Below are positions 54,801 to 63,353 of a DNA stretch of 64,000 bases, in pieces; position 1 is the stretch's first letter; the number at the start of each line of letters is the position of its first letter. The translations under genes and the position numbers were made by a program. Source of the DNA: Candidatus Palauibacter soopunensis (GTDB lineage Bacteria; Gemmatimonadota; Gemmatimonadetes; Palauibacterales; Palauibacteraceae); contig NZ_CANPVT010000038.1 of NCBI RefSeq assembly GCF_947581735.1, forward strand, positions 1 to 64,000. Direction: 5' to 3'. The notes beneath the pieces were generated by a model. The model saw only the letters and a list, made by a program, of their open reading frames with translations. It ran no database searches and was not told where the DNA came from.

Positions 54801-55162
54801 TCGACGAGACCGCCGGCTCCGGCGGCGACATGCTGCCCTGGATGTTCCGCAAGCTCGAGATGGGCACCCTCATCGGCCGCCGCACCTGGGGCGGCCTGGT
54901 CGGCGTCCTGGGTTTCCCCGTCCTGATGGACGGCGGGGTGATTACGGCGCCGAACGTCGCGATATGGACGGAGGACGGGTTTATCGTCGAAAACGTGGGC
55001 GTACCGCCGGATATCGAAGTGGAGCAGTGGCCGGCCGAGGTGATCGCGGGCGTCGACCCGCAGTTGGAGAAGGCGATCGAGGTCGTGCTGGAGCAACTCG
55101 AGGCGTCACCGGTGGCAACGCCCGAGCGTCCGCCTTTCCCGATCCGCGTGCGACGCCGCTAG
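51890..55162 (+). CDS. Tricorn-like protease with S41 catalytic domain
   Basis: A 1090-residue exported protease. A signal peptide (AASFRPAWAQ) precedes two PD40/WD40 propellers (about 30-370 and 375-690, with FSPDGEWIAFSG, WSPDGESIAWFS). A tricorn-type core follows: DEAWRINRDYFYDP, His754-His755 in IAVGHHRGG, a PDZ-like domain (about 790-860), and the S41 nucleophile Ser977 in TAGSGGDML, then GRRTWGG and VENVGVPPDIEV. It should degrade peptides in the periplasm. An acidic insertion (about 545-575) lies in the second propeller. AAGGA precedes the ATG. Confidence 0.93.
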   Translation: MKVPLKARSSLLTAMLLAASFRPAWAQDATGTLMLAQPAVSADRIAFAYAGDLWTAGIDGSSPRRLTSHVGVEFNPRFSPDGEWIAFSGEYDGNTDVFLVPADGGVPARLTWHPGADLVQSFTPDGSAVLFSSGRNAYTGRHAQLFTVATSGGHPEQLPIPHAFKATFSPDGAKIAYTPLYEAFTQWKNYRGGTTTRIWIYDVADHSVVQIPQPEGRSNDTDPMWIGDRVFFRSDRDGEFNVHAYDPGTGHVSRVTAHEDFPVLNASAGAGRIAYEQAGRLHLLDPGSGASHLVPVRIATDLLEVRPRYASGGNFVRNASLSPSGARAAFEFRGEIVTLPRDKGDDRNLTQSTAAHERSPAWSPDGESIAWFSDASGEYRLYVAPQSGAGEARSYVLDGAGFYGDPVWSPDGMKISYTDNSRAVYWIDLESGDTHRVDADAMYGPLPPPSHAWSPDSRWLVYTRNNETNIRTAYVHLLETGETRAVTDGLSDVSEAVFDAGGQYLYLTSSTDAGPVVQWFAQSNNDFEMTNAIYLAVLEKGTPSPLARESDEEAGDEAEPEAEGADDADEVTVHIDFDDLDQRILALPLPEAGYANLQPGEPGQLFYIRSETASGFGSPGAGPSLHRFSLADREAATVVGGTRFYDLSADRRSVLYATSGGWFISNAGGTDIGSGADRLGVADVEVRIDPRAEWRQIYDEAWRINRDYFYDPNMHGADWPAMKEKYAVFLPHLTSRADLNRLMTWLHSEIAVGHHRGGGGDFLHETDDVPGGQLGADFVVDRGRYRFEKVYGGLNWNPGLRSPLTEPGVEVDAGDYLLAVEGVDLSAPENLFSRFENTAGRIVSITVGPSPDGTGSRTVDVVPVANEGALRNRDWVEGNLARVDEATEGRVAYVYVPNTAGAGHEYFKRYFFPQTNREAVIIDERHNGGGQIADYYINILRRPYMSHWAMRYGADLVTPQGAIPGPKVMLIDETAGSGGDMLPWMFRKLEMGTLIGRRTWGGLVGVLGFPVLMDGGVITAPNVAIWTEDGFIVENVGVPPDIEVEQWPAEVIAGVDPQLEKAIEVVLEQLEASPVATPERPPFPIRVRRR

Positions 55163-55271
55163 CGGACCTGACAGGAAGCGGAACCGGCCGGCAGCAGGAC
55201 CGGCCGACCCGCCGGGGATGAGCGTCGGTGCGGGCTCACGGGCTGGAGCCCGCACCCGACGCTCTCCGGAT

Positions 55272-55985
55272 TCAACGGCAGGTGGCGGGATCGACGGAGA
55301 TGGTGACCGCCTCGGCGGTAAACGAATTTCCACTCCTCCGCCAGTTGATGAGTGCGTTCGCGCCTACCCGTTGCGCGTCGGCCACGAGCCTCTCGAGCGC
55401 TTCCCGGAACTGTCCGACCCCGGCGCCCGCCATCTGCGCCTGCAGCTGGCCGTGTTCCGATTCCTTCGGACAACGGTCGATTCCTTCCCAGCCGGGGTCG
55501 CAGCGAACGAGCCGCGAATTCTGGAGGTTGATCTGATTGTCCGTCGTGCCTCCGAAGCAGGCCCAGATGCGATCGTCGTCGCCGCCGCCGCCGCCACCGA
55601 CAGCGGAGAGCGAGAAGGGGAGGTCCAGGCGGGTGATCTGCTCCGTGAGATTGGCCGTGATGGCCGCCCCTCCCGTGCCCATGAACACCGGCTGAACCGA
55701 GATCTCGACGCCGAGCGGCACGTAGCAGAGCGTGTAACCGCCGTCCAGCGCGGTCTGCCCTTCCATCTGTCCTTCCTCCCCGTCCTTCTCCCAGGTGGCG
55801 ACGACGGTGGCGCTGGGCAGCCCCATCTGCGTGTCCCCGTCCGAGACAAGCCCCCACAGGGCGCCCGTCATGTCCGGCGAGTCCGGACACACCTCGTTGA
55901 GTTCCTGCGCCATGGCGGCGGACCCCGTGAGGGCCAGCGTCACCGCACCCACCGCCATCCCCGAAGCGAATCTTCTCATCCTCAT
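55272..55985 (-). CDS. Secreted protein with YbjQ-like C-terminal region
   Basis: A 237-residue exported protein with a signal peptide (GAVTLALTGSAAMAQ). Residues about 25-130 form a carboxypeptidase-regulatory-like beta domain (GLVSDGDTQMGLPSATVVAT). A Gly run leads to a C-terminal region FREALERLVADAQRVGANALINWRR that resembles the YbjQ/heavy-metal-binding fold. Six Cys are present in the mature part. GGAGAG before ATG 55985 sets the start. Function unknown. Confidence 0.72.
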   Translation of the reverse strand: MRMRRFASGMAVGAVTLALTGSAAMAQELNEVCPDSPDMTGALWGLVSDGDTQMGLPSATVVATWEKDGEEGQMEGQTALDGGYTLCYVPLGVEISVQPVFMGTGGAAITANLTEQITRLDLPFSLSAVGGGGGGDDDRIWACFGGTTDNQINLQNSRLVRCDPGWEGIDRCPKESEHGQLQAQMAGAGVGQFREALERLVADAQRVGANALINWRRSGNSFTAEAVTISVDPATCR

Positions 55986-56025
55986 CGTCTTTTCTCTCCT
56001 GCAGCAGCCCTGCGTCCGTTGCTCA

Positions 56026-57144
56026 TCAATTGCGCGTGTACTTTGTGAGCCCGCCCTCGGCGGCGGCCCGCGAGTTCGGTCCCTCCGCGGCATAAACGTT
56101 CCCGTCCGCGTCGACCGCAACCCCCTCGCCGGCCTCGCCCTGCGGATCCTCGGACTCGTGCGGCGGGATGAAGGCCGTGACCACGTCCTCCGCCGCGTGC
56201 CCGATCCGGACACCGGTCAGCCAGTCGGAGTGCGTGTTGGGGTTCGACTCCGAGTCGATCGCGTACACGTTGTCCTCGTCATCGATGAACAGTCCGCTCA
56301 CCCGGCCGTACTGGTAATGGGTATCGAGCAGGTTCCCTTCCTGGTCGAAGATCTGGATGCGGTGGTTCCCGCGATCCGCTACGAACAGCCGCCCCTGCGA
56401 ATCAAACTCCAGCGCGTGCGGCGTCCGGAATTCGCCCGGTCCGTCTCCGATCACGCCCCACTCCATGATGTAGTCGCCCTCGGGCGAGAACTTGATGATG
56501 CGGCCGGTGGCTCCCGGCGGCGGGTTCGCGTTCTGCCCGCTGTGACCGTCCGACACGAAGATCGAGCCGTCGGGGGCGGTGATCACGTCGCACGGCTGGT
56601 TGAAATAGCCCGGCTCGGTGCCCACGCGGCCCGGCACGCCGAGCGTCATCAGCACCTCCCCCTCGGGCGAGAACTTCACCACCGTGTGCCCCTTGTCGAG
56701 CGTGCCCATGGAGTCGGTGATCCACACGTTGCCGTCGTCGTCCACGTGGATGCCGTGCGGCAGCACGAACAGGCCGGCCCCGAAGCTGGCGAGGACCTCG
56801 CCCGTCTCGCGGTGGAACTTGACGACGGGGTCGACGAGGTTCTCCGCGCACCCCCCCGCGAGCGCGATCCCGCCGCAGCGGTCGTAGGCCCAGATGTGAC
56901 CGTCGATGGGATCGATATCGACGCCCGCCGTGGAGCCCCATTCGCGCCCGTCCGGAAGCTGGGCCCAGTCCTTGATGACATTGGGCGTGGGGTTCGGGAG
57001 ACCCGCGGCCGCCGGATCCGTGACCGCGGTCGGATCCATCATCTCGTCTTCCGCGGCGTCCTCCGCGCCGCAGGCCGCGATGCCGAGGAATGCGGCCCCC
57101 AGTGCGGTGAGGTGTGCCAGTCCGGTTACGCGCAGGTTTTTCAT
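56026..57144 (-). CDS. NHL-repeat six-bladed propeller lipoprotein
   Basis: A 372-residue lipoprotein (lipobox GIAAC, Cys25). NHL-type repeats are evident (PHGIHVDDDGNVWITDS, NQPCDVITAPDGSIFVSDG, PHALEFDSQGRLFVADRGNHRIQIF, AVDADGNVYAAEG), resembling peptidylglycine lyase-like propellers. Such proteins bind or cleave small substrates; none is predicted. It is divergent from the following lipoprotein gene across a region holding a 16-bp tandem repeat. Confidence 0.87.
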   Translation of the reverse strand: MKNLRVTGLAHLTALGAAFLGIAACGAEDAAEDEMMDPTAVTDPAAAGLPNPTPNVIKDWAQLPDGREWGSTAGVDIDPIDGHIWAYDRCGGIALAGGCAENLVDPVVKFHRETGEVLASFGAGLFVLPHGIHVDDDGNVWITDSMGTLDKGHTVVKFSPEGEVLMTLGVPGRVGTEPGYFNQPCDVITAPDGSIFVSDGHSGQNANPPPGATGRIIKFSPEGDYIMEWGVIGDGPGEFRTPHALEFDSQGRLFVADRGNHRIQIFDQEGNLLDTHYQYGRVSGLFIDDEDNVYAIDSESNPNTHSDWLTGVRIGHAAEDVVTAFIPPHESEDPQGEAGEGVAVDADGNVYAAEGPNSRAAAEGGLTKYTRN

Positions 57145-57183
57145 GTCTCCTCCGGCCGTTCAGTGTTGCGCAACCCGTACCCC

Positions 57184-57230
57184 GCCGTGCGTCGCCCCCG
57201 CCGTGCGTCGCCCCCGCCATGCGTCGTCCC
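57184..57230. repeat. Three-copy 16-bp tandem repeat
   Basis: The unit GCCGTGCGTCGCCCCC starts at 57184 and 57200, with a third diverged copy (GCCATGCGTCGTCCC) at 57216. It lies between the divergent NHL propeller and PDxxGxW lipoprotein genes. It may be a regulator-binding array or simple slippage. Confidence 0.7.
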
Positions 57231-57334
57231 GCGTCTCGAAATGTGCCTCCGAACTGTCGATCTGGCCAGAGAATGGGCCGGGTCGCAGTTTCGATCCGAC
57301 GCGTACGGAACGGTCAAACCGGAGGTCGGTGCCG

Positions 57335-58222
57335 ATGGCGAACTTCCCGAGGAAGCGCGAGCTACGTCGCGCGCAGCGAAATCCCCGTCGCGGGAGCCGT
57401 GCCCTGACCGCCCTTCTCGCCCTGGGGCTGGGGATGGTTACCGCCTGCGCGCCGAACGACGGCATCCCGCGAACGGCCTCGGGACGTCCCGACTTCAACG
57501 GCATCTGGGCGGCGCTCGGAAACGCGTATTGGGATGTCGAGCCGCACATGGCGCGTCCGGCGCTCGCCATGCAGGAAGGCCCGGTCGTGCCCGTCCCCGC
57601 CAATGAAGTCGTCGCGCTCGGGGCCGTCGGGTCGGTGCCGTCGGGGCAGGGTATCGTGGTCGGGGGGAACATCCCCTACCTCCCGGAAGCCCTGGAGCGG
57701 CGTGACGAGAACCGCGAGCGCTGGCTCGAGCGCGACCCCGAGATCCGCTGCTACCTGCCCGGCGTCCCGCGCGCGAACTACATGCATCTCCCGTTCCAGA
57801 TTTTCCAGAGCGAGTCGAAGTTCTTCATCGCCTACGAGTACGCCGGGGCGGTGCGCGACATCTATCTGGAGGATCCCGGTCCCCCGCAGGTGGATTCCTG
57901 GATGGGCCAGTCGGTGGGGCGCTGGGAGGAGGACACCTTCGTCGTCACGGTGAACGGGTTCAACGGCCAGACCTGGTTCGACCGGGCGGGGAACCATCAC
58001 AGCTACCGGCTCGTCGTCACGGAGCGGTGGACGATGCTCGGGCCCGACCACCTGATGTACGAGGCCACGATGGAGGATCCCGAGACGTTCTCGGAGCCGT
58101 GGACCATCCGCTTGCCGCTCTACCGGAACGTGAATCCCGACGCGCGGCTGGGGCAGTTCAAGTGCGTCCCGTTCGTGGAGGAGCTGATGTACGGCCACCT
58201 CCGGAAGAACCCGATTCGGTAA
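57335..58222 (+). CDS. PDxxGxW-family lipoprotein of unknown function
   Basis: A 295-residue protein with an Arg-rich start and lipobox VTAC (Cys38). The mature part opens ASGRPDFNGIWAALG, the signature of an uncharacterised secreted family, and continues with CYLPGVPRANYM, VGRWEEDTFVVTVNGFNG and WTMLGPDHLMYEATMEDP. GGAGG before ATG 57335 supports the start. A paralogue follows 40 bp later. No catalytic motif is known. Confidence 0.78.
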   Translation: MANFPRKRELRRAQRNPRRGSRALTALLALGLGMVTACAPNDGIPRTASGRPDFNGIWAALGNAYWDVEPHMARPALAMQEGPVVPVPANEVVALGAVGSVPSGQGIVVGGNIPYLPEALERRDENRERWLERDPEIRCYLPGVPRANYMHLPFQIFQSESKFFIAYEYAGAVRDIYLEDPGPPQVDSWMGQSVGRWEEDTFVVTVNGFNGQTWFDRAGNHHSYRLVVTERWTMLGPDHLMYEATMEDPETFSEPWTIRLPLYRNVNPDARLGQFKCVPFVEELMYGHLRKNPIR

Positions 58223-58262
58223 CCGGGCTGCCAAGCCCGCCCCGCCAAGCCGGCTCGCACCG

Positions 58263-59333
58263 ATGAGATTCGCGAATCGTCGACCATGCCCGCGAGGACT
58301 CCTCGCCGCTCTGCTGCTCGGAGCCGGACTCGGAGCCGCCTCTTTCGTCGCCTGCGACGGTACCGGCGGCGTCCCCGGAGGAGCCGGGGATGAGTGGGTC
58401 GTCCCGCGGACCGCCGACGGGCATCCCGATCTGCAGGGCGACTGGACGAACGGGACGATGACGCCGCTGCAGCGCCCCGAGGGCGAGGCGCTCGTGCTCT
58501 CCGCGGAGGAGGTCGCGGTCCGCGAGGGGCGGCGCCGGGAGTACATCGACGACCGAAACGCGCCCAGCGACCCGGATCGCGAAGCCCCGCCGGTCGGAGG
58601 GGACGGTTCCACGGGCGCGGCCGGCGGCGTGGGCGGCTACAACTACTTCTGGATCGACGCGGGCGACCGGGTCGCGGTGTTCAACGGCGAGCCTCGAAGC
58701 TCGCTCCTCACGTACCCGGAAGACGGCCGCATCCCGGATCTCACCCCGGAGGGCCAGCGGCGCCGGATGCAGGCGTTCGCGCGGCTGGGGGGAGCGTTCG
58801 ACAATCCGGAGAACCGACCTGTCGGCGAGCGCTGCATCCTCTCGTTCGGTTCCAACGCCGGCCCGCCGATGCTGCCGAACTATTTCTACAACAACAACTA
58901 CACGATCGTGCAGACGCCCGATCACATCATGATCCTGACCGAGATGGTGCACGACGTCCGCATCATCCGCATGGGCGAGCCGAAGCCAGCCGCCGACGGC
59001 GTGCGCCCGTGGTTCGGCGAATCATGGGGCCACTGGGCCGGCGACACGCTCGTCGTCCGCACGACGAACCTGAATCCGGACCAGATGGCGGCGTACGTCT
59101 ACCTGTTCGGCCCCGGCTCGGAGAACATGACCGTGACGGAGCGGTTCACGCGCGCGGACGAGCACACGATCCACTACGAGTTCACCATTGAGGATCCGGA
59201 CACCTTCGTCGAGAACTGGGGCGGGGAAGTGCCCTTCACGCGCCTCGACGGACAGCTCTACGAGTACGCCTGCCACGAGGGCAATTACGCCCTCTCCAAC
59301 GTCCTCAGCGGCGCCCGCGCCCAGGAGCGCTAG
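58263..59333 (+). CDS. PDxxGxW-family lipoprotein, second copy
   Basis: A 356-residue lipoprotein (lipobox SFVAC, Cys31). It opens RTADGHPDLQGDWTNGTMTPL and shares with its neighbour the GHWAGDTLVVRTTNLN and ERFTRADEHTIHYEFTIEDPDTF blocks, so the two are paralogues. Function unknown; such proteins are often found with DUF6152 genes, as here. Confidence 0.8.
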   Translation: MRFANRRPCPRGLLAALLLGAGLGAASFVACDGTGGVPGGAGDEWVVPRTADGHPDLQGDWTNGTMTPLQRPEGEALVLSAEEVAVREGRRREYIDDRNAPSDPDREAPPVGGDGSTGAAGGVGGYNYFWIDAGDRVAVFNGEPRSSLLTYPEDGRIPDLTPEGQRRRMQAFARLGGAFDNPENRPVGERCILSFGSNAGPPMLPNYFYNNNYTIVQTPDHIMILTEMVHDVRIIRMGEPKPAADGVRPWFGESWGHWAGDTLVVRTTNLNPDQMAAYVYLFGPGSENMTVTERFTRADEHTIHYEFTIEDPDTFVENWGGEVPFTRLDGQLYEYACHEGNYALSNVLSGARAQER

Positions 59334-59430
59334 CCGTCGCGGGAACTCCCCGGCGGCTGTTACTTTTGGGCCGTGGATGGAAGACCGGCGTCGTAAGGCC
59401 GGATGGTTGGTTGAGACACGGGTGAGATCG

Positions 59431-59949
59431 ATGAAGAAGCTGCCTCTGTACCTCGTGGCGGGCGGGGTCGCGCTGGCCGCCGCTGCGCCGCTGATCGCGC
59501 ACCACGCCTTCGGCGCGGAATTCGACCGGAACGCCCCCATCCGGCTCAGGGGCGCCGTCGTGCGGCTCGAATGGGTGAACCCGCACACGTGGATCCACCT
59601 CGAGGTCGAGACCGATGCGGGATCCGAGGTCTGGATGGTCGAGGGCGGGACGCCGAACACGCTCCTGCGCCGCGGCCTCCAGCGGGACTGCCTCGCGCCC
59701 GGCACCGAACTCATCGTGGACGGCTACCAGGCCAAGGACCACTCGCTCCAGCGGGCCAACGGCCGCGACGTGACGTTCACCGACGGCAGCAAGTTCTTCA
59801 TGGGCTCATCCGGCGCCGGCGCCCCTCCCGGCGGCGCGCCGCGACCCAACGATCCCGCCTACGATGCGAACCCCTGCCAGCCGCCGCCGGGCTGGGAAGG
59901 CGAGGTCGTGGAGGTCACGAGCCACAGCATCCTCGAGGAGCACGACTAG
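59431..59949 (+). CDS. DUF6152 family exported protein
   Basis: A 172-residue protein with a signal peptide ending before AHHAFGAEFDRN; the HHAF-EFD start and LEWVNPHTWIHLEVE strand are characteristic of DUF6152. The C-terminal part is Gly/Pro-rich and contains one Cys pair. GTGAGATCG lies before ATG 59431. Function unknown; the His pair at the mature N-terminus could bind metal. Confidence 0.82.
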   Translation: MKKLPLYLVAGGVALAAAAPLIAHHAFGAEFDRNAPIRLRGAVVRLEWVNPHTWIHLEVETDAGSEVWMVEGGTPNTLLRRGLQRDCLAPGTELIVDGYQAKDHSLQRANGRDVTFTDGSKFFMGSSGAGAPPGGAPRPNDPAYDANPCQPPPGWEGEVVEVTSHSILEEHD

Positions 59950-60035
59950 CAGAGGGTCCTCCCTCTCGCCCGCCCGCACCCGAGACCCGGCGGTGGGCCG
60001 ATGAGCGGAGACGGGGAACGACGGGGCCGCCGGAC

Positions 60036-61688
60036 GTGAGAAGAGTTCACCGGATCGTCGCCTGGGCCAGTGTGCTCGCCATCGGCTGTGGCGGGGGCGA
60101 CACACTGGACCCCGAGCCGCCGCCAGCCCCTCCCCCGGCCCTTCCGCCGGCGCCCGCCGCGGCAAGCGTGGTGATCGAGACGCGCAAGATCATTCAGGAC
60201 TACCTCAGCGGCGCCGAACTCGACTTCAACGAGTGGGCGAGCACGGACACCCTGATCATCCGTCCCGGCCTCAGGTCCCCGGTAATCCGCGTCACGGCCA
60301 GGCAGGACGACGGGAGCCCGGTCACCGGCGTGGAGCCGACCGTAAGGTTCACTACGGGCACGGAGGAAGTGACGTATCGCACGCTGGTCGGCGACAGCCT
60401 GAGACAGATATGGCTGCAACGGGAGAGCTCCCGGTTCTGGACCATCTTCGACCTGGGAACTCCCGCCGAGGCGCAGATCCTCACGGTGACCGCAAGGGTG
60501 GGGAGGGCGGCCGACAGCCTCGTGGTCATTCTCCCCACCGCCCTCGACACCGCCGCGGCGCCAGGAAGGGTGCCCGAGGGCGTCACCCTGGACGACATAG
60601 GGGAGCGTGCGTCCACGCCGCTCAACTGGTTCACCTCGCGCGCGGGCGCCGATATCACATACGAATTCCATGTGGGCGGCTTCCCGGCCGACGAGTTCCA
60701 TGTAGGCGAGGCCCCGGTCAGTGGTCCACCCAACCTCGATCTCAGGCAGAACGACGGCGGCGAGCTGGAGATCACGGCGGTTCGGCGAGGGCGGCGGTAT
60801 CTGCACTACCGGGCGCTGTCATCCGCGTTCGAGCTGAGGACGGGGCGGATGCTGACCGCCGTCGATGACTGCTATGCTCCGGAACTGGAGGACCCCCCCC
60901 TCCACGACCGCGCCTCCACGGGGTTTCGGGTCACGCTGGCGTACGACGAACCGGACGATTGGTCGCGCTGCGCCAGAGTGATGTTCGATCACGCGGTGGG
61001 GTTCTACGAAGCCGCATTGAAGGACAATACGAGCCCCGCGGACTTCACGGTCTTCGTGTTCGACGGGGACGAGGAGTGCGCGGGTCTCGCGTGCGGCGGA
61101 CCGCGCGGACCCCGCCTGAACCGAGGAGGAGGTCGCGGGTTCTACCACCCCGGCGGCGGGGTCTACTGGACCCGGGACCGTCCATACGTCGCGCCGTTCG
61201 GCCGCGTCCCGGACCGCTTCACCTACGAGGTGATGCTGCACGAACTGGGCCACGTGTTCGGCATCGGCACGTACTGGTACTCCGGCGACGTGAGGCTCGT
61301 GAACCTGCCGAGCAGTGCGCGGAGAGTGGACACCCATTTCCCCGGGCCGAACGCCGTTGCCGCGTTCGATGCGGCCGGCGGGAGCGGTTACACCGGTGCG
61401 AAAGTGCCGGTGACGAACGACCCCGCCGAGGATGCCGACGCCGGCGGGCATTGGCGAAGCGTGCTGTGCGGCGAGGTCATGACCCGGGGCAACTGCCCGG
61501 GGGAGGAGCTGACCGTCGTTTCCGCCATCACGCTGGGTGCGCTCGCCGATTTGGGGTGGGTCGTGGACATGTCGGTGGCCGAGGACTACGCGCTACCCGC
61601 CAGGGACATGGCCGCGTGGGTTCCGGCCGCTACGGTCAGCAGGCAGGCCGATATACTGATGCGGGTGGAGCCGCTGGAAAGGCGCTGA
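60036..61688 (+). CDS. Leishmanolysin-like (M8-type) metallopeptidase lipoprotein
   Basis: A 550-residue lipoprotein starting with GTG 60036 (lipobox LAIGC, Cys18) and followed by a Pro-rich linker. Two Ig-like beta domains span about residues 45-275. The C-terminal protease carries HELGHVFGIG (His402, Glu403, His406) and a third zinc ligand, His472 in GGHWRSVLCGEVMTRG; the HW-x-x-x-L-x-x-E-x-M pattern is that of leishmanolysin-like enzymes. The 66-residue spacing to the third His fits M8. Likely a cell-surface peptidase. Confidence 0.8.
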   Translation: MRRVHRIVAWASVLAIGCGGGDTLDPEPPPAPPPALPPAPAAASVVIETRKIIQDYLSGAELDFNEWASTDTLIIRPGLRSPVIRVTARQDDGSPVTGVEPTVRFTTGTEEVTYRTLVGDSLRQIWLQRESSRFWTIFDLGTPAEAQILTVTARVGRAADSLVVILPTALDTAAAPGRVPEGVTLDDIGERASTPLNWFTSRAGADITYEFHVGGFPADEFHVGEAPVSGPPNLDLRQNDGGELEITAVRRGRRYLHYRALSSAFELRTGRMLTAVDDCYAPELEDPPLHDRASTGFRVTLAYDEPDDWSRCARVMFDHAVGFYEAALKDNTSPADFTVFVFDGDEECAGLACGGPRGPRLNRGGGRGFYHPGGGVYWTRDRPYVAPFGRVPDRFTYEVMLHELGHVFGIGTYWYSGDVRLVNLPSSARRVDTHFPGPNAVAAFDAAGGSGYTGAKVPVTNDPAEDADAGGHWRSVLCGEVMTRGNCPGEELTVVSAITLGALADLGWVVDMSVAEDYALPARDMAAWVPAATVSRQADILMRVEPLERR

Positions 61689-61696
61689 AGCGCGCT

Positions 61697-62197
61697 TCAG
61701 GCGGAGAAGCCGATCCAGCGTCCGGCCGCGGCCACCGTGAACCACAACCCCAGCGAGATCGCGGCGATGAGCCGCGTGCGCCAGTTCGCGCGACTCGGGG
61801 CGGCGGCCACTACCCACCTCCGGGCCCCGAAGGTGAACGCGAGCGCGAACGGGAGCGAGATCATCTTCACCCAGAAGGACGTGTTGTAGTAGCACTTGAC
61901 GGCTTCCGAGAGGAACAGCGGGATGCCGGTCAGGAACATCAGCGCCACCCCCGCCACGAGCCACGGGTGGGCGTGCCGCACGACGTTCGCGACCGGCTGC
62001 CGCGTGAGCCCCGTCCCCAGGAGCCGGAGGTCGGCGAGCAGCACCGCCCCGCCCAGGAGCCCGAGTCCCAGCAGGTGGACCGCCTCGATGATGGGGAAGG
62101 CCCAGATCGATTCGCGCACGGCCGTCCCGAGGCCCGTGTTCTCGAGCCGCTCGAAGAAGGGAAGCCACGCTTCCGGCGCGAACTGACGCCCGCCCAT
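61697..62197 (-). CDS. DUF6644-like membrane protein (second copy)
   Basis: A 166-residue membrane protein with four to five helices. FPIIEAVHLLGLGLLGGAVLLADLRLLG parallels its upstream neighbour, and the His in the first helices and WLVAGVALMFLTG resemble CopD/cytochrome b-like four-helix proteins, so heme or metal binding is possible. Its start overlaps the preceding stop (TGATG). Confidence 0.78.
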   Translation of the reverse strand: MGGRQFAPEAWLPFFERLENTGLGTAVRESIWAFPIIEAVHLLGLGLLGGAVLLADLRLLGTGLTRQPVANVVRHAHPWLVAGVALMFLTGIPLFLSEAVKCYYNTSFWVKMISLPFALAFTFGARRWVVAAAPSRANWRTRLIAAISLGLWFTVAAAGRWIGFSA

Positions 62198-62751
62198 CAG
62201 TCCCCCGCCACGTGGCAGCCCGCCGCCCAGTTCACCCAGCCCGGCTGTCCCGGGATGTCACAGTCGAACCAGTTGTAGGCGATGAGACGGCCCGCCACGA
62301 TGATGAGCGCCCACGCCGCGAGCGAGATGGCGCCCGCCGCCCGGGCCCGTCCCGGAAGGACGGGCAGTCGTTCCCACTCCATCACGCGGCGGTGGATCCC
62401 CCGGTGAAACAGGAAGGCGTTGAGGCCCGCCACCACGAACAGGATCACCTTCAGCCGGAAGAAGACGTTGTGGTAGTAGCGGACCGGGTTCGAGTAGAAG
62501 ATGAGAACCCCGGTGACGACCATGACCGTGAATCCGATCCGGGTCCAGGGGAGGAGCCGGCCGGTGACTTCGGAGACGGGCACGCGCCGCATCGTCCAGC
62601 CCAGCAGCCGGAGGTCGTTCATCATCACGGTGCCGAAGAAGAGGGCCACGGCCAGGACGTGGGAGGATTCGATCAGCGGCCACGCCAGCGTGGACTCCAG
62701 CAGGGCGATGCTCCAGGGGGTGCTCCCCAACCACTCGAGGAAGCGTTCCAT
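62197..62751 (-). CDS. DUF6644 membrane protein
   Basis: A 184-residue protein with about five helices; WPLIESSHVLAVALFFGTVMMNDLRLLGW and FTVMVVTGVLIFYSNPVRYYHNVFF are characteristic of DUF6644. Conserved His residues within helices suggest heme ligation like cytochrome b561/CopD folds. It starts 12 bp after the cytochrome c'-like gene, giving a small redox-type operon. Confidence 0.83.
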   Translation of the reverse strand: MERFLEWLGSTPWSIALLESTLAWPLIESSHVLAVALFFGTVMMNDLRLLGWTMRRVPVSEVTGRLLPWTRIGFTVMVVTGVLIFYSNPVRYYHNVFFRLKVILFVVAGLNAFLFHRGIHRRVMEWERLPVLPGRARAAGAISLAAWALIIVAGRLIAYNWFDCDIPGQPGWVNWAAGCHVAGD

Positions 62752-62763
62752 GCGCCGGAAGGT

Positions 62764-63318
62764 CTAGCGACCGTCGCCGAGATCCGCCGCGTCCGTCACG
62801 TCCGCGCCTGGATCCGGAGCTTCTTCAGGTCCCGGAGCGCTGTGGGGATCGCTCGGCCTGAGCGTTTCCGCCGCGTACCGGGCGTGGCAGTCGCGGCAGG
62901 CGTAGTAGACCTCCGCGCCGGCGTCGAACACGGCGTCCGGGTTGCGGCGGTCCACGGCGTCCAGCGCCAGGCGGCCCGCCTCGACCATCGTTCGCGAGTG
63001 GTCCATCCAGTCGCCGCGGTCGCGCGCGCGGCCGTCCATCATCATCAGGCTGCCGGATTCGGCGAGGACGAAGGCCGCGTTGCGCAGCGAGGTCCAGTCC
63101 TCCTCGGTCAGGGGCCGGAACTGGTGCACGCCCGCTTCGGTGAGGACCTCGCCCACGCCGTCCCAGTAGGCCTCCGCAGCGGGCTCCATCACGGAGACCA
63201 TCAGTTCCTGCATGTCCGCGACGGGGACCGGCCGTTCCGGCGCCTCGCCGGTACAGCCGGCGGCAACCGAGAGGGCCAGGAGCGGCAGCGTGAAGGGCGG
63301 CAGCCTGGAGTTCTTCAT
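62764..63318 (-). CDS. Cytochrome c'-like lipoprotein
   Basis: A 184-residue lipoprotein (lipobox VAAGC, Cys22) of mostly helical composition with a single heme c site CRDCH (Cys141, Cys144, His145) near the C-terminus, the arrangement of cytochrome c' and related monoheme four-helix proteins. A short acidic tail follows. ATG 63318 sets the lipoprotein signal. Its operon with two DUF6644-like proteins suggests a periplasmic/membrane electron-transfer unit. Confidence 0.8.
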   Translation of the reverse strand: MKNSRLPPFTLPLLALSVAAGCTGEAPERPVPVADMQELMVSVMEPAAEAYWDGVGEVLTEAGVHQFRPLTEEDWTSLRNAAFVLAESGSLMMMDGRARDRGDWMDHSRTMVEAGRLALDAVDRRNPDAVFDAGAEVYYACRDCHARYAAETLRPSDPHSAPGPEEAPDPGADVTDAADLGDGR

Positions 63319-63353
63319 GGCGGAGGAACCTATTCGCGCCGTCGGCGCCCGCG

